Origin: Nitrosomonas marina
GTDB taxonomy: Bacteria > Pseudomonadota > Gammaproteobacteria > Burkholderiales > Nitrosomonadaceae
Length of the DNA stretch: 64,000 nucleotides
Assembly (NCBI RefSeq): GCF_900110145.1
Contig: NZ_FOCP01000006.1
Location: 1 to 64,000, forward strand
Direction of reading: 5' to 3'
Both the position numbers and the translations under genes were made by a program. The notes under the pieces are model-generated. The model was given only the letters and a program-made list of their open reading frames with translations. It had not been told where the DNA came from and made no database searches. This document shows, piece after piece, positions 47,295 to 61,765 of this stretch; positions within the stretch are counted from its first letter, which is position 1, and each line of letters opens with the position of its first letter.

Positions 47295-47690
47295 TTATGC
47301 GCCGATCACCATGACACCATCCATTTCAACCAGTGCGCCGCGCGGCAGCGCCTTGACACCAATGGCTGCTCGTGCCGGATAAGGCTGCTCGAAATAAGTA
47401 GCCATAATTTCATTCACCAGAGAAAAGTGTTCCAGGTCAGTCAAAAAAATATTCAATTTGACAATATCGCTCAGGCTGCCACCGCTGGCTGAAGCGACCG
47501 CTTTCAGATTTAGAAAGACCTGTTGTATCTGCGCTTCGATACCGTTGACCATCTGCATAGTTGCCGCATCCAGCCCGATCTGCCCCGACAGATAAACCGT
47601 CGCTCCACCACTGATTTTTACCGCCTGCGAATAGGTTCCTATCGCCTCTGGCGCCTGCGATGTTTGAATCACTTCTTTGCTCATTGCCAT
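47295..47690 (-). CDS. ridA: RidA-family enamine/imine deaminase
   Basis: 131 residues. Rid family hallmarks: [20 protein letters not shown] (about 17-36), [18 protein letters not shown], and the C-terminal [20 protein letters not shown], whose Arg binds the carboxylate of 2-aminoacrylate-type intermediates. RidA removes reactive enamines formed by PLP enzymes. An AGGAGA-type site lies just before the ATG on the minus strand. It is divergent from murA. Confidence 0.93.
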   Translation of the reverse strand: MAMSKEVIQTSQAPEAIGTYSQAVKISGGATVYLSGQIGLDAATMQMVNGIEAQIQQVFLNLKAVASASGGSLSDIVKLNIFLTDLEHFSLVNEIMATYFEQPYPARAAIGVKALPRGALVEMDGVMVIGA

Positions 47691-47896
47691 CTCCTGTTGC
47701 TTGAAAATATGCGAGTATAATTGATTGACGCCAGCTTTCCATCATCAAAACGCGCGCACCTGCAAATGACTGCCTCTACCCGGTTGCTGAACGTTATTTC
47801 ATGTAAAACCACTCGCACGTACGAATCCGGCTGAAAGACATGCATTGACAGGAGCCTGCTCGGATATAATGAGATTTTTCAGTCGACGCGCACTAA

Positions 47897-49177
<1,281 letters not shown>

Positions 49178-49212
49178 CATATTTCAAGTGGATATTGCCG
49201 GAATTCAGGCAC

Positions 49213-49238
49213 AAAAAAACCCCTGCTTAAGACAGGGG
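49213..49238 (-). terminator. Rho-independent terminator
   Basis: Stem CCCCTG/CAGGGG with a 7-base loop (49220-49238). On the minus strand it is followed by a run of seven T (complement of 49213-49219). It ends the minus-strand gene at 49341-49952 and sits in the gap after murA. Confidence 0.85.
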
Positions 49239-49340
49239 CAAGACAATCTCACAATTCATTGAGGCAAAACTGCAAAACTGCGCATTCACTGATTACACGG
49301 CCTGCCGTTTGCCCAAGTTACCTTATCCAGAGTCTGCCAA

Positions 49341-49952
49341 TCAGCTGATTTTACCCTGATTGTAGCTGATGACGAGAACGGCGACACGTTTGTTAAAATC
49401 AGAGATCGGTGCTATCAACAGTTTCTTGCCATCGACATCAGATTTAATGGTTATACTGTGCACGTTAATTACATCTTTGGAATACAGCTCGCTGCCTTTT
49501 ACATCTTCAAGGCGCTTGTCGGTAGATACCAGCAATTCGCCATCTTCACTGATCAGTACGATACGATCCGCATCAATCTGCTTGACAATATCGTTAAGAT
49601 ACAGCCCGATCTGGTCAATATTGTTACGGATCAGCTCGCTGCGCACCGCCCACGCCAGTACCTGTCCAAACCGTTCTTCTTCTTCTTTATACTGCTTGTC
49701 AGCATGTTCACGCGCCTGCTGGGTAATCAGTGTACGTTCCTTTTCAAGCATTTTGTTCATATCCGATTCGATTTTGCTGACAGCAATCAATTTCCAGGCA
49801 AAAACGAAGATAATGATACCCACCAATACAAAAGCATATTTCATGGGCAATTGCTTCTGTGGAAGTTTTTCCAGCACTTCAAACCGTTGACCCAGCATTG
49901 AAAAAAATGTCGTTGCTTTAGATTGAAATGATTCATTATTCTGATCCGTCAT
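49341..49952 (-). CDS. Membrane protein with periplasmic PDC/Cache-like sensor domain
   Basis: 203 residues from ATG 49952, preceded by AAGGAGC; the frame is open 16 codons further up. A cytoplasmic segment (1-35), one membrane helix (about 36-55: YAFVLVGIIIFVFAW), a coiled coil (about 60-95: EKERTLITQQAREHADKQYK) and a C-terminal domain that reads like half a PDC/Cache sensor (DADRIVLISEDGELLVSTDK, KKLLIAPISDFNKRVAVLVI). No signalling output domain is attached, so it may work through a partner. It has its own terminator. Confidence 0.6.
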   Translation of the reverse strand: MTDQNNESFQSKATTFFSMLGQRFEVLEKLPQKQLPMKYAFVLVGIIIFVFAWKLIAVSKIESDMNKMLEKERTLITQQAREHADKQYKEEEERFGQVLAWAVRSELIRNNIDQIGLYLNDIVKQIDADRIVLISEDGELLVSTDKRLEDVKGSELYSKDVINVHSITIKSDVDGKKLLIAPISDFNKRVAVLVISYNQGKIS

Positions 49953-50241
49953 CAATAGCTCCTTGTTTAGGTGACAGGTAAAAAAAATCCAATTATCCAC
50001 TAATCCAATCTGAAGTGAAAGCGGATGATTTCAAAATTTAAATTCAGGACAACTTCAATATGAACAAGTGTTACACCAATGTTTTACAAAGGTTCGGCCG
50101 CCGTCCGGCGTCGAAAATCCTGCAACCGGAGTATAGCAAATAACACCCGGTGCATTTTGATTTATAATTTAAAACTGAAGCCAGTCATCAAGAATACAAC
50201 ACTTGACATAATAACGATTTACTCAAAAGGAAACATACGTC

Positions 50242-51651
50242 TTGGCTGATAACAACGACAGCGACACAAAAAAATGGTCCGGCAGATTCGAAGAGCCCGT
50301 CTCGGCACTGGTAGAGCGTTATACCGCCTCGATAGGTTTTGATCACCGACTGGCCGCATACGATATACAGGGCTCTCTGGCGCATGCCCGAATGCTGTCC
50401 GCCCAGGGCATCATTACGCAAGATGATTTATCGGCCATAGAGCAGGGACTGAAACAAGTCAGCGACGAAATACATGATGGCCGTCTCGAATGGTCATTGC
50501 AACTGGAAGATGTGCATCTGAATATCGAAAAGCGGCTGACCGAATTAATCGGGGATGCCGGAAAACGTCTTCACACTGGCCGCTCTAGAAACGACCAGGT
50601 GGCCACGGATATCAGGCTTTACTTGCGCGCATCCATTGACGAAATCAGTCAACTGACGCGTTCTTTGCAATGGTCCATCGTCAATCTCGCCGAGAACCAT
50701 GCAGCCACGGTGATGCCTGGATTTACGCATTTACAGGTTGCCCAACCGGTTACATTCGGCCACCACCTGATGGCCTATTTCGAAATGTTCAAGCGTGATG
50801 TCACACGATTATCCGACTGCAGAAAGCGCGTCAATCAATCGCCTCTGGGCGCTGCCGCGCTGGCAGGAACAAGCTATCCGATTGATCGCAGACACGTAGC
50901 GCAGTCGCTGTCGTTTGACGGCATCTGCGAAAACTCGCTGGACGCGGTATCAGACAGAGATTTTGCCATTGAATTCTGCGCCTGTGCCGCATTGATGATG
51001 ACGCATCTGTCGCGTTTCTCGGAAGAACTGATTTTGTGGATGAGCCCCGCAGTCGGGTTTGTCTCGTTGGCAGACCGGTTTTGTACCGGTTCATCCATCA
51101 TGCCACAAAAAAAGAATCCCGACGTGCCCGAACTGGTGCGCGGCAAAACCGGCCGTATCAACGGTCACCTGATTGCATTGCTGACCCTGATGAAAGCACA
51201 GCCACTGGCTTACAACAAGGACAACCAGGAAGACAAAGAACCGCTGTTTGATACTGTCGACACCTTGATCGATACACTACGCATATACGCCGATATGCTT
51301 TCAGGCATTCGGGTGAACCCGGAGGCTATGCGTAAAGCCGCAATGCAGGGTTTCTCTACAGCGACCGATCTTGCGGACTATCTGGTAAAAAAAGGTATAC
51401 CATTTCGCGATGCGCATGAGATTGTCGCCCGTTCCGTTCGTTATGCCGAACACAAAATGTGTGATCTGAGTGATCTGACAATCTCCGATCTGCAGCAGTT
51501 TTCTTCAGCTATTGAAGACGATGTATTTGCCGTGCTGACCCTGCAGGGATCGCTGAACAGCCGCAACCATCCTGGGGGCACTGCGCCCGAACAGGTACGT
51601 GCGGCCATTGTTCGCGCAAAAGACTGGTTATCGGGGGAAAAGCGCGATTAA
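50242..51651 (+). CDS. argH: Argininosuccinate lyase
   Basis: 469 residues from a TTG start after AAAGGA. It cleaves argininosuccinate to arginine and fumarate. Conserved elements: [11 protein letters not shown] at the N-terminus, [27 protein letters not shown] with the catalytic His, and the fumarase-superfamily signature [12 protein letters not shown] (about 288-299) with its catalytic Ser. Length and motifs are normal. The fructosamine kinase gene follows 41 bp later. Confidence 0.95.
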   Translation: MADNNDSDTKKWSGRFEEPVSALVERYTASIGFDHRLAAYDIQGSLAHARMLSAQGIITQDDLSAIEQGLKQVSDEIHDGRLEWSLQLEDVHLNIEKRLTELIGDAGKRLHTGRSRNDQVATDIRLYLRASIDEISQLTRSLQWSIVNLAENHAATVMPGFTHLQVAQPVTFGHHLMAYFEMFKRDVTRLSDCRKRVNQSPLGAAALAGTSYPIDRRHVAQSLSFDGICENSLDAVSDRDFAIEFCACAALMMTHLSRFSEELILWMSPAVGFVSLADRFCTGSSIMPQKKNPDVPELVRGKTGRINGHLIALLTLMKAQPLAYNKDNQEDKEPLFDTVDTLIDTLRIYADMLSGIRVNPEAMRKAAMQGFSTATDLADYLVKKGIPFRDAHEIVARSVRYAEHKMCDLSDLTISDLQQFSSAIEDDVFAVLTLQGSLNSRNHPGGTAPEQVRAAIVRAKDWLSGEKRD

Positions 51652-51692
51652 ACTTCGGACCAACATCTTCCAACAGCTTTCCTGATCAAACC

Positions 51693-52577
51693 ATGAATGA
51701 CTGGCCTGATATTGCAAAACACATCACCGACACAATACAGCATGCTTTTACACCAGAAAAAATCACCGCAATCGGGGGCGGTTGTATCAATCAGAGTTTC
51801 TGCGTTGCCGACGACAAACGGCGCTTTTTTGTCAAAACCAATCATGCTGATGGACTGTCCATGTTCGAAGCCGAGGCTGCAGGGCTCGATGAAATCAGCC
51901 AATCCGACACCCTGCGCGTTCCGCAACCGGTTTGCTGGGGCAAAAACGCGCATACCGCCTGGCTGGTACTTGAATATCTCGAGTTGAAGCATCGCGGCAA
52001 CGGTGACAATCAAGCATTGGGGGTTAAGCTCGCCGCCATGCACCGCATTCAACGACGCCAGTTTGGCTGGGTTCGTAACAACACCATTGGCAGCACTCCC
52101 CAGATCAACACTCAGGATTCGGATTGGCTATCGTTCTGGCGGACTCACCGGCTTGGTTATCAGCTCAATCTTGCCAAAAAAAACGGATATCACGGCAAAC
52201 TGCAAAAGCTCGGAGAGCGTTTGCTGGCGGACTGCGAGCATCTTTTCAGCAATTATACGCCCACTCCTTCGTTGCTCCATGGCGACTTGTGGAGTGGCAA
52301 TTTTTCCCATGACATTACCGGTTTCCCCGTTGTGTTTGATCCCGCCGTATACTATGGTGACCGTGAAACCGATATCGCCATGACTGAATTGTTTGGTGGC
52401 TTTTCTGATCATTTTTATTCTGCTTATCGGCATGAATATCCGCTGGAAATTGGGTATAATAACCGTAGGGTTTTTTATAATCTTTATCATATCCTGAATC
52501 ACTTGAACTTGTTTGGCAGTAGCTATCGCCATCAGGCTGAACAAATGATGGATTATTTACTTGCTGAGATTCGCTGA
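51693..52577 (+). CDS. Fructosamine kinase / FN3K-family protein
   Basis: 294 residues. Kinase-like fold of the fructosamine-3-kinase family: GGGCINQSFCVADDKRRFFV as a phosphate-binding loop, the invariant Lys in FVKTNHADGL, WLVLEYLELK as hinge, LLHGDLWSGNF as catalytic loop with its Asp, and FDPAVYYGDRETDIAMTELF as the metal-binding Asp element. Such enzymes phosphorylate ketosamines and start deglycation of proteins. It follows argH on the same strand and may be cotranscribed. Confidence 0.9.
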   Translation: MNDWPDIAKHITDTIQHAFTPEKITAIGGGCINQSFCVADDKRRFFVKTNHADGLSMFEAEAAGLDEISQSDTLRVPQPVCWGKNAHTAWLVLEYLELKHRGNGDNQALGVKLAAMHRIQRRQFGWVRNNTIGSTPQINTQDSDWLSFWRTHRLGYQLNLAKKNGYHGKLQKLGERLLADCEHLFSNYTPTPSLLHGDLWSGNFSHDITGFPVVFDPAVYYGDRETDIAMTELFGGFSDHFYSAYRHEYPLEIGYNNRRVFYNLYHILNHLNLFGSSYRHQAEQMMDYLLAEIR

Positions 52578-52664
52578 CAAATCATGATACCCCAGACTAT
52601 TGGTCGTGCACATGTCCAATCGAAATAAACACATTTATTGTATTCATATTCAGATTTCAAATAA

Positions 52665-54359
<1,695 letters not shown>

Positions 54360-54485
54360 TACCGGCACCGTCTGTTTGACAACATGCAACACAGACTATG
54401 GAAACCACATGAAAAAAATAATAATTTCACCAAACAGTCACTTGAAATTATTAGTATTACATTAACAATATAGCCAATCAGATAA

Positions 54486-55787
<1,302 letters not shown>

Positions 55788-55797
55788 TTATCAAACC

Positions 55798-56124
55798 ATG
55801 AAATATCTGGCCGCCGCTCTTTTGTCTTTGATTATCATGCTGCAATATCCACTGTGGTTTGGCAAAGCCGGCTGGCTTAATGTGCAACAGCTCAAACAGA
55901 ATGTAGCTGCTGCACATGACAGAAATATTGAACTGCAAGATCGCAATGCAATACTTTATGCTGAAATCAATGATCTCAAACAGGGGACCGATGCAATTGA
56001 AGAACGTGCACGCAGCGATCTCGGCATGGTCAAAGAAAATGAAGTTTTTTTTCAAATCATCGAGAGCAGCCCGTCAACCACAGTGCCACCTACCAATTTT
56101 GCACATATTAATCGCGCACAATAA
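55798..56124 (+). CDS. ftsB: Cell division protein FtsB
   Basis: 108 residues. A short cytoplasmic N-terminus, one membrane helix (about 4-21, AAALLSLIIMLQYPLWFG), then a periplasmic leucine-zipper coiled coil (LKQNVAAAHDRNIELQDRNA) and IEERARSDLGMVKENEVFFQ, the FtsB/DivIC signature. It forms the FtsQLB complex at the division site. The eno-ftsB linkage is conserved. Confidence 0.9.
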   Translation: MKYLAAALLSLIIMLQYPLWFGKAGWLNVQQLKQNVAAAHDRNIELQDRNAILYAEINDLKQGTDAIEERARSDLGMVKENEVFFQIIESSPSTTVPPTNFAHINRAQ

Positions 56125-56253
56125 AACAATCCTGTCGGCCAACAACCTACCCGGTTTCCAGTTCACATAGCCGTTACTTGAAAACTCTCAATAAATCCGC
56201 ATATTGTTTAGCGCAATATACATTATGATTTGATTTTAATTCGGAGTAATTGA

Positions 56254-57141
56254 ATGAAAAGAATTTTTCTTTTTCTCGCTACAAACCTGGCAATCATTGT
56301 TGTTTTGAGCATTACATTACGTCTGCTTGGGTTTGAAAGGATACTGGATGAGCAGGGAGTCGGCCTGGACATGAACTCCCTGTTATTGTTTGCTGCTGTA
56401 TTTGGTTTTGGCGGCTCATTTATATCACTTGCCATGTCCAAATGGACAGCCAAACGACTTACAGGCGCCCAAGTCATTGAAGTGCCTCGCAATGCACAAG
56501 AACACTGGCTAATCACTACCGTACAACAACAGGCAAAAGCAGCAGGTATAGGTATGCCGGAAGTTGCCATTTATCACGCACCGGATATCAACGCTTTTGC
56601 TACCGGGATGTCAAAAAACGATGCGCTGGTTGCCGTCAGTACCGGCTTGCTGAACAGCATGAGTCAGGATGAGGCCGAGGCGGTGCTTGCCCATGAAGTC
56701 AGTCATGTCGCCAATGGCGATATGGTTACACTTGCGCTTATTCAAGGCGTTGTCAACACATTTGTTATTTTCATTTCACGCGTTATAGGACATACAGTTG
56801 ACCGGGTGATCTTTAAAACCGAGCATGGGCATGGACCGGCATTTTGGATCACCGCCATTATTGCTGAAATAATTCTGGGCATTCTGGCAACAATTATTGT
56901 CATGTGGTTCAGCCGTCAGCGAGAATACCGCGCAGATGCAGGTGGCGCCAGTCTTGCCGGCCGGGAAAAAATGATTGCTGCCTTGCAACGTCTGCAGATG
57001 ACTGCGAAACAGCCGCACCTGCCGGATCAGCTTGCTGCATTTGGAATTGCAGGCGGGCTCGGCTCAGGACTCAAAAGTCTGTTCATGTCACATCCACCCC
57101 TTGAAGACAGAATTGCTGCATTGCGCGAATCGCGCTATTAA
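56254..57141 (+). CDS. htpX: Membrane protease HtpX
   Basis: 295 residues. Two N-terminal membrane helices (about 5-25 and 38-58), the zinc motif HEVSH in [16 protein letters not shown] (about 145-160), and two further hydrophobic segments in the middle (about 160-215). The third ligand Glu is in [10 protein letters not shown]. HtpX degrades misfolded membrane proteins together with FtsH. The ribosome site (TCGGAG) is good. Length and motifs are normal. Confidence 0.94.
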   Translation: MKRIFLFLATNLAIIVVLSITLRLLGFERILDEQGVGLDMNSLLLFAAVFGFGGSFISLAMSKWTAKRLTGAQVIEVPRNAQEHWLITTVQQQAKAAGIGMPEVAIYHAPDINAFATGMSKNDALVAVSTGLLNSMSQDEAEAVLAHEVSHVANGDMVTLALIQGVVNTFVIFISRVIGHTVDRVIFKTEHGHGPAFWITAIIAEIILGILATIIVMWFSRQREYRADAGGASLAGREKMIAALQRLQMTAKQPHLPDQLAAFGIAGGLGSGLKSLFMSHPPLEDRIAALRESRY

Positions 57142-57172
57142 ATACATTCTCGACCACAGTCGATAAATACGC

Positions 57173-57228
57173 GACAGCCACAGGAAACACCGTATTGTCT
57201 GAATGATAATATGACGTTTCCTGCTGTC
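57173..57228. repeat. Imperfect inverted repeat between htpX and a convergent gene
   Basis: GACAGC...AGGAAAC (57173-57188) pairs with GTTTCCTGCTGTC (57216-57228), with a 3-base bulge and 27-base loop. No T run follows on either strand. It lies between convergent genes, so it may block read-through or protect transcripts. Confidence 0.4.
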
Positions 57229-57275
57229 TGGAACTCGAAACCACGCCGCAATCTTGCAGTCGTGCGACTTACTTG

Positions 57276-57647
57276 TTAGTAAGAGGATTCTACTGAGAAA
57301 TCCTGCCAAACAAAAGTTGGTTGTATCGAAGGAGGGGTTGGAATAAGAAATGTTGCCACATCAAACACGCCAATCACGGTACGTGCAACCGTGTGCATGA
57401 TCCCGGATACCAGACCAATAGTCATCCCATGCACAACTGAATCTCTTTGTGTTCTCAAAATAATATTTTTTGGCAGTTCAACGAATCCCGTTGCCGTATT
57501 GGCTATACCGGTCACAAATTTTTCACTCGTCGTACCGATATAACCCTGTCCATAACCCAGACCATAGCCATAGCTGCTGGTTGCAACCGCCTGAGATGAC
57601 ACCAGATAAAGCAACAGCATCCAAAACAGTTTGGTCATTTTTTTCAT
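57276..57647 (-). CDS. Exosortase-system-associated protein, TIGR04073-like
   Basis: 123 residues. Signal peptide about 1-22 (FWMLLLYLVSSQAVA). The mature part has a Gly/Tyr-rich start (SSYGYGLGYGQGYIG) and the TIGR04073-type pattern: KFVTGIANTATGFVELPKNI, then GMTIGLVSGIMHTVARTVIG and FDVATFLIPTPPSIQPTFVW. Such genes often occur in genomes with PEP-CTERM/exosortase systems, but no exosortase or PEP-CTERM protein is in the window. AAGGAGTTCC-like site precedes the start. Confidence 0.7.
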   Translation of the reverse strand: MKKMTKLFWMLLLYLVSSQAVATSSYGYGLGYGQGYIGTTSEKFVTGIANTATGFVELPKNIILRTQRDSVVHGMTIGLVSGIMHTVARTVIGVFDVATFLIPTPPSIQPTFVWQDFSVESSY

Positions 57648-58110
57648 CAGGAACTCCTTATGTCAAAGTAAATATAAAAACGTTCAATGAGATGATTATT
57701 TCCCGGCAGTGTAACCGCATCAGACACTGAGAGACAATTGTCTTATAACGGCAAATTCTTATGAATATTCAACTTGCTGTTTCCTCCATTGTACCAGTCA
57801 AATATGACCCTGTTTAAAAGCCACAATCTTTGAAGAATTAAAACCACGGTTACAATGACTCGCAGTATAAAAAATGCCGCAACCGCTGGAAATCCAGAAT
57901 ATCAGAACATCTTCGATTGTCTTTATCGTCAGAATCTAAAGATATTTTCTGCGCTTACAGCGTTAATTTTGTTTTGGAATCCATTCGGTTTAACGGGTAG
58001 CGCCAGGTCAAAACACGGTTTTAGTTGCCCGAAGAAATAGGACAATTAAATTCAAGCGTTCGCATGCCGTTCTTGCAAGACAGTATCCGAATGATCGAGA
58101 GGAAATAATT

Positions 58111-58710
58111 ATGTACCGGCTTGCATTAATCACCATTCTTTTTATGTTTACACTGCCCGTCCAGGCCTCGCTAAACAAATGTAAGGACGATGAAGGTCGA
58201 TTTCACTATTACACTCACATTAAACCACCAGAATGTCAGGACAAAGCAACTGTCGAAATGAACAAACGTGGTGTCGTAATTCGAACGCATACTGTCGAGC
58301 GCAACACAGAGCCAGAAACCGACCCGGTACAGCAGGCAGCTATCGAACAGAAGCGCCTCGAGAAAGAAAGGCGTGATGCGGTCTTGCTCAATACCTATAC
58401 CAGCGAAGAAGAAATAGACTGGGCGCTAGACAGGAATATACATCCAATTGAACTGGCAATTGCAGGTATTGAGAAACGTCTGGAAATCGCCACAGAACAA
58501 TTAAAAAATCTGCTGAAACAAGCTAATGAAGCCAAACAATCCGGAAACACGGCACTGTCATCGATCCAGAAAGATATACTACCTGTCAGACGTTATGTCG
58601 TGCAGCTACAGGATGAGTTGAAAAAAAACCATGAGCGTATCGACGAGCTTAGAGAAAAATTTGATACCGACAGAAAACGGTTCCGGACGCTGAAGCAGCA
58701 GCAACTCTGA
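58111..58710 (+). CDS. Exported DUF4124-like coiled-coil protein
   Basis: 199 residues. Signal peptide about 1-19 (ALITILFMFTLPVQA). A short DUF4124-like module follows: LNKCKDDEGRFHYYTHIKPP and ECQDK, with two Cys that may pair. The rest is a long charged coiled coil (about 90-195: AIEQKRLEKERRDAVLLNTY, ELKKNHERIDELREKFDTDR). The family is of unknown function and probably periplasmic. AGAGGAAA precedes the ATG. Confidence 0.65.
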   Translation: MYRLALITILFMFTLPVQASLNKCKDDEGRFHYYTHIKPPECQDKATVEMNKRGVVIRTHTVERNTEPETDPVQQAAIEQKRLEKERRDAVLLNTYTSEEEIDWALDRNIHPIELAIAGIEKRLEIATEQLKNLLKQANEAKQSGNTALSSIQKDILPVRRYVVQLQDELKKNHERIDELREKFDTDRKRFRTLKQQQL

Positions 58711-58777
58711 ATCAAACCATCTGAATACAGGAACCAGAAACAACGGGCTTTGGGAATTCAAAGCGGCCGGCTTTGAA

Positions 58778-59827
58778 CTATTCGCCGGCTGCGGCCACCT
58801 GTTCAGGTAGTGTCAAACGTTCCATCAGATAGCACAGGCAATCCTGATGGATTACCTGAATATTGCGCGTCAACATAGATGGCATGACCGGCCGGCTGAT
58901 TCTGAGCGTATCACCATCCAGATGGAAATATCGATCGGATACTTCCCGGTCCCGTTCGTCCGCCGTTCTTAACACAAGTTCACTCTGATTCTTTTGCCAT
59001 CCAATCAGTGTATTGTGTGGTAATTCCCTGAAGTTCAAATGATCAATGTTGTCAATCAAACGCAAATCCGGTTCGTCTTCTTGAAACCCTACAGTTTTGC
59101 CTGGTGCGATACGTACCACTGCAACCGTATGGAACAATTCAATATCATTCCTGGAAACTTCGTGTGTGGGTATTTCAGCCAGATTCATACAGGCTGTCAG
59201 ATACTCTATGGCGTGCGCCTCTCCAAGCGGGTTGTCTGGTTGCCCGCATTCCAGCGTGACTGAAGGCACATGCCTGGAAAATGCCAGGGACAAAACCCCC
59301 TGCGGGCGTGTAAAGTATATTACCGTTCGACTAAACAGAACGGCCAGGTGCAAAAATGGTGTTTCCAACCTGTTCACACAGGCATAGTGCGGATTCAGGC
59401 CTGTATTATTGTGCACATCGACGCTGGCAAACAAACCTTCCGCAGTCGTCGTTTCATAGACCTGATGGGCCATGCGATATTCGGGCATACTGCTGATAGT
59501 ATTCGATAAATGGTCGGTATCAAACAGCCAGATACGATTGAAATCAGGTTGATGCTCCAGGTGTCTTTGACGAAAACGGGCCGCCTCGATATTTCCTATA
59601 AACAGTGACAGCGCTCGCGGCAATTCCCTGTTCTGAAAGCGGTACAGGATATCGCGAATTGCATTCCAGCCGACAGGTTCGTTGCCGTGTAATAATACCG
59701 AAATGAAAATTGGCGGCGTACGCCTCCCCGGCAACTGGAATAAGGTTGGTCCGTCCAGCTGCTTATATAGCTCATGAGCCTGCAGACTCAGTAAGCCTTC
59801 GGGTATGTCCTGCCGTATCGTTAACAT
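58778..59827 (-). CDS. Succinylglutamate desuccinylase/aspartoacylase-family metallohydrolase
   Basis: 349 residues. Zinc carboxypeptidase-like fold (M14 superfamily). Visible motifs: VLLHGNEPVGWNAIRDILYR with H-x-x-E zinc ligands near residue 47, FIGNIEAARFRQRHLEHQPD followed by FNR, SVDVHNNTGLNPHYACV with the third His, and VTLECGQPDNPLG carrying the catalytic Glu. The true substrate is unknown. The upstream minus-strand gene is a GCS2-type carboxylate-amine ligase, 160 bp away; the two are a recurrent pair and may build and trim the same gamma-glutamyl or amide compound. Confidence 0.82.
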   Translation of the reverse strand: MLTIRQDIPEGLLSLQAHELYKQLDGPTLFQLPGRRTPPIFISVLLHGNEPVGWNAIRDILYRFQNRELPRALSLFIGNIEAARFRQRHLEHQPDFNRIWLFDTDHLSNTISSMPEYRMAHQVYETTTAEGLFASVDVHNNTGLNPHYACVNRLETPFLHLAVLFSRTVIYFTRPQGVLSLAFSRHVPSVTLECGQPDNPLGEAHAIEYLTACMNLAEIPTHEVSRNDIELFHTVAVVRIAPGKTVGFQEDEPDLRLIDNIDHLNFRELPHNTLIGWQKNQSELVLRTADERDREVSDRYFHLDGDTLRISRPVMPSMLTRNIQVIHQDCLCYLMERLTLPEQVAAAGE

Positions 59828-59987
59828 TGTTATTTTTCTGCTGATACGCCATGAGTATCAGCAACTTTTTAATGATAGCTACTATTAACTGTAAAGCGTT
59901 ACTGGCATGCCAGGTCCTATTGAAAAGCGTAATATTTTTCAATCAAGGATCTTGACAGGCCGGCAACATCGAATAATTGAAAGCTGT

Positions 59988-61427
59988 TTAAACTGGCCAC
60001 TCGTGCACCGGCATTCCGCTTTGCTGCAGTTTTGCATATACAGCCGTCATTGCCTGCATATCGTAATGGTGGCTGGCGGCATAGCGATGTTGCCAATTGG
60101 TGCCTGTCTGTTTGCTTTTTACGCGCTGTTCAATAATGTCCAGATAATATTGAATATCCTGTTTGTTGATATCGAGTTGCTCCAGACCGGAACGCGCCAA
60201 TGGTAACAGCTGCTCCAATATGAGCGTTTGCGCATCGATCTGCTTATCGCCGAACCAGTACAAATCCGCCAATAATCCAAGACGCGCCGCCCGATAAAAG
60301 TTTTGCCGGGCATGATTAAACAACAATTCAAGCTCGGGAGGCTGCTGTTGGTCAATCAGGCTTTTTACAGCGCCAGCGAAAAGCGCTGCATTGGCCACAA
60401 TGTCGACAACACTGGGTCCTGCCGAGATGACGCGGTGTTCGATTCGCAAGTGCGGCTCTCCCTGCTCATCAAAACCGACCAATGGACGGTTCCAGCGCCA
60501 GATGGTTCCGTTATGCAATCGTAAATGTGACATTTTTTCCGGTGGATCCTCAAACAAAACCGGCAGAATGGCAGGAAAATGTTCAAAATTCTCCTGAAAA
60601 CACTCCATCAAAGAATTTCTGGCATAGCCGGTACCAAAAAAAACACGTTTTAAATCACCTTCGACATCGACACGCTGCCCATGCCCACCAACAGACACTG
60701 CCTGTTCAAATAAAGGAATCCGCGTCTCCTCCCAAAGGCGTTTTCCAAACAGAAACGGCGCGTTTCCGGTTGCTGCAACCATGGGTCCGGATAAAATAAT
60801 GGCTGCATTGTAATATCGCGTTGCATGGCTCAATGGCACCTGCAAATGCAACTGAAAGGAAGTTGCGGCAGCCTCCAGCATGACGTCATCATGTTGCAGG
60901 CGAAGAAGTTCGTCGCCTTTAATATTAATATGCAACGGTCGACCCTGTCGCAACCGCAATACCTGTTCATTCAAGGCGCGATAGCGCGGTGAATTGGACA
61001 TATTTTTCAATGACAGATCTGTCTCCCTGACTGTTGGCAGAATACCAATAGCCAGCATGTCCGAACCAAGTATTTGGGCTTGCTTGCGGCACAAATCAAA
61101 AATCTGATCCAGATTATGCTGCATTTCACTGAACACATTCCCACTCAAATGCTGCGGCAGACTGTTTAATTCAACATTAAAACTGGCCAGTTCCGGTACG
61201 ACAAGAGGATGATTCAGCATCTTCAGAAACTGTTCGTTGACCGGTGCAGGCATAGTGTCTTCATCGATCAGCCAGGTCTCGAGTTCATACCCGAACATTC
61301 TCTGCTCATGAGCGAATCTCTGTTGCGAAAACCATTTACCCATGATGTTCGTCTCGCGTTCCAACTGTGCGTCAAACAATTTCAGGTCTTCAAAGTTGAA
61401 ATGGTCTGATGGTATTTCGTTACCCAT
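59988..61427 (-). CDS. GCS2-family carboxylate-amine (glutamate-cysteine) ligase
   Basis: 479 residues from ATG 61427 (MGNEIPSDHF); the frame is open 8 codons further up. Features of GCS2/YbdK-type ligases: FGYELETWLIDEDT near residue 50, FNVELNSLPQHLSG, a central region with LHINIKGDELLRL and SFQLHLQVPLSHA, and HLRLHNGTIWRWNRPLVGFD towards the C-terminus with the acidic metal and ATP site. It joins a glutamate-like carboxylate to an amine using ATP. Whether this makes glutathione precursor or another peptide is not settled. Confidence 0.8.
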   Translation of the reverse strand: MGNEIPSDHFNFEDLKLFDAQLERETNIMGKWFSQQRFAHEQRMFGYELETWLIDEDTMPAPVNEQFLKMLNHPLVVPELASFNVELNSLPQHLSGNVFSEMQHNLDQIFDLCRKQAQILGSDMLAIGILPTVRETDLSLKNMSNSPRYRALNEQVLRLRQGRPLHINIKGDELLRLQHDDVMLEAAATSFQLHLQVPLSHATRYYNAAIILSGPMVAATGNAPFLFGKRLWEETRIPLFEQAVSVGGHGQRVDVEGDLKRVFFGTGYARNSLMECFQENFEHFPAILPVLFEDPPEKMSHLRLHNGTIWRWNRPLVGFDEQGEPHLRIEHRVISAGPSVVDIVANAALFAGAVKSLIDQQQPPELELLFNHARQNFYRAARLGLLADLYWFGDKQIDAQTLILEQLLPLARSGLEQLDINKQDIQYYLDIIEQRVKSKQTGTNWQHRYAASHHYDMQAMTAVYAKLQQSGMPVHEWPV

Positions 61428-61765
61428 AATTACTTGCCACCCATTCACCAAGAACTAATGATCAATGCATCATTACAAAGCAGAATTCGTTGCATATCTG
61501 CGCTATTCAGAACGTTAAACCTGCCACTGCTGTAACAGTCGATCAAAATACACAATCTTCTTGATATATTCCATTTTCGACGAAAGTCGAGATTAACAAA
61601 AGAAAAGGAAGCTGTCTGTCCGTCATCATACAACTTTCGATACAGCTTTGTCGAAATCGGAAAAATAATTTTTTCTGATTGGTTGAAGCTGCCCGCCACA
61701 TTCATCACGCGCAGTCAATGTATCACCTATACGACTGCCGTGTTTCTGAAATCGATATTCGGGAG
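61428..61765. other. Intergenic region between the GCS2 and TPR genes
   Basis: About 340 bp with no supported gene. The minus-strand frame at 61445-61708 has no ribosome site and ordinary intergenic composition. I saw no clear repeat, tRNA or terminator; the promoter of the GCS2 gene presumably lies here. Confidence 0.4.

Noticed and set aside
50204..50241. TTGACA upstream of argH as a promoter
   Set aside because: No acceptable -10 box at 16-18 bp spacing.
57855..58040. 61-codon plus-strand ORF before the DUF4124-like gene
   Set aside because: No ribosome site; one hydrophobic stretch is not enough to support a gene.
61445..61708. 87-codon minus-strand ORF
   Set aside because: No start signal, no family; ordinary intergenic DNA.
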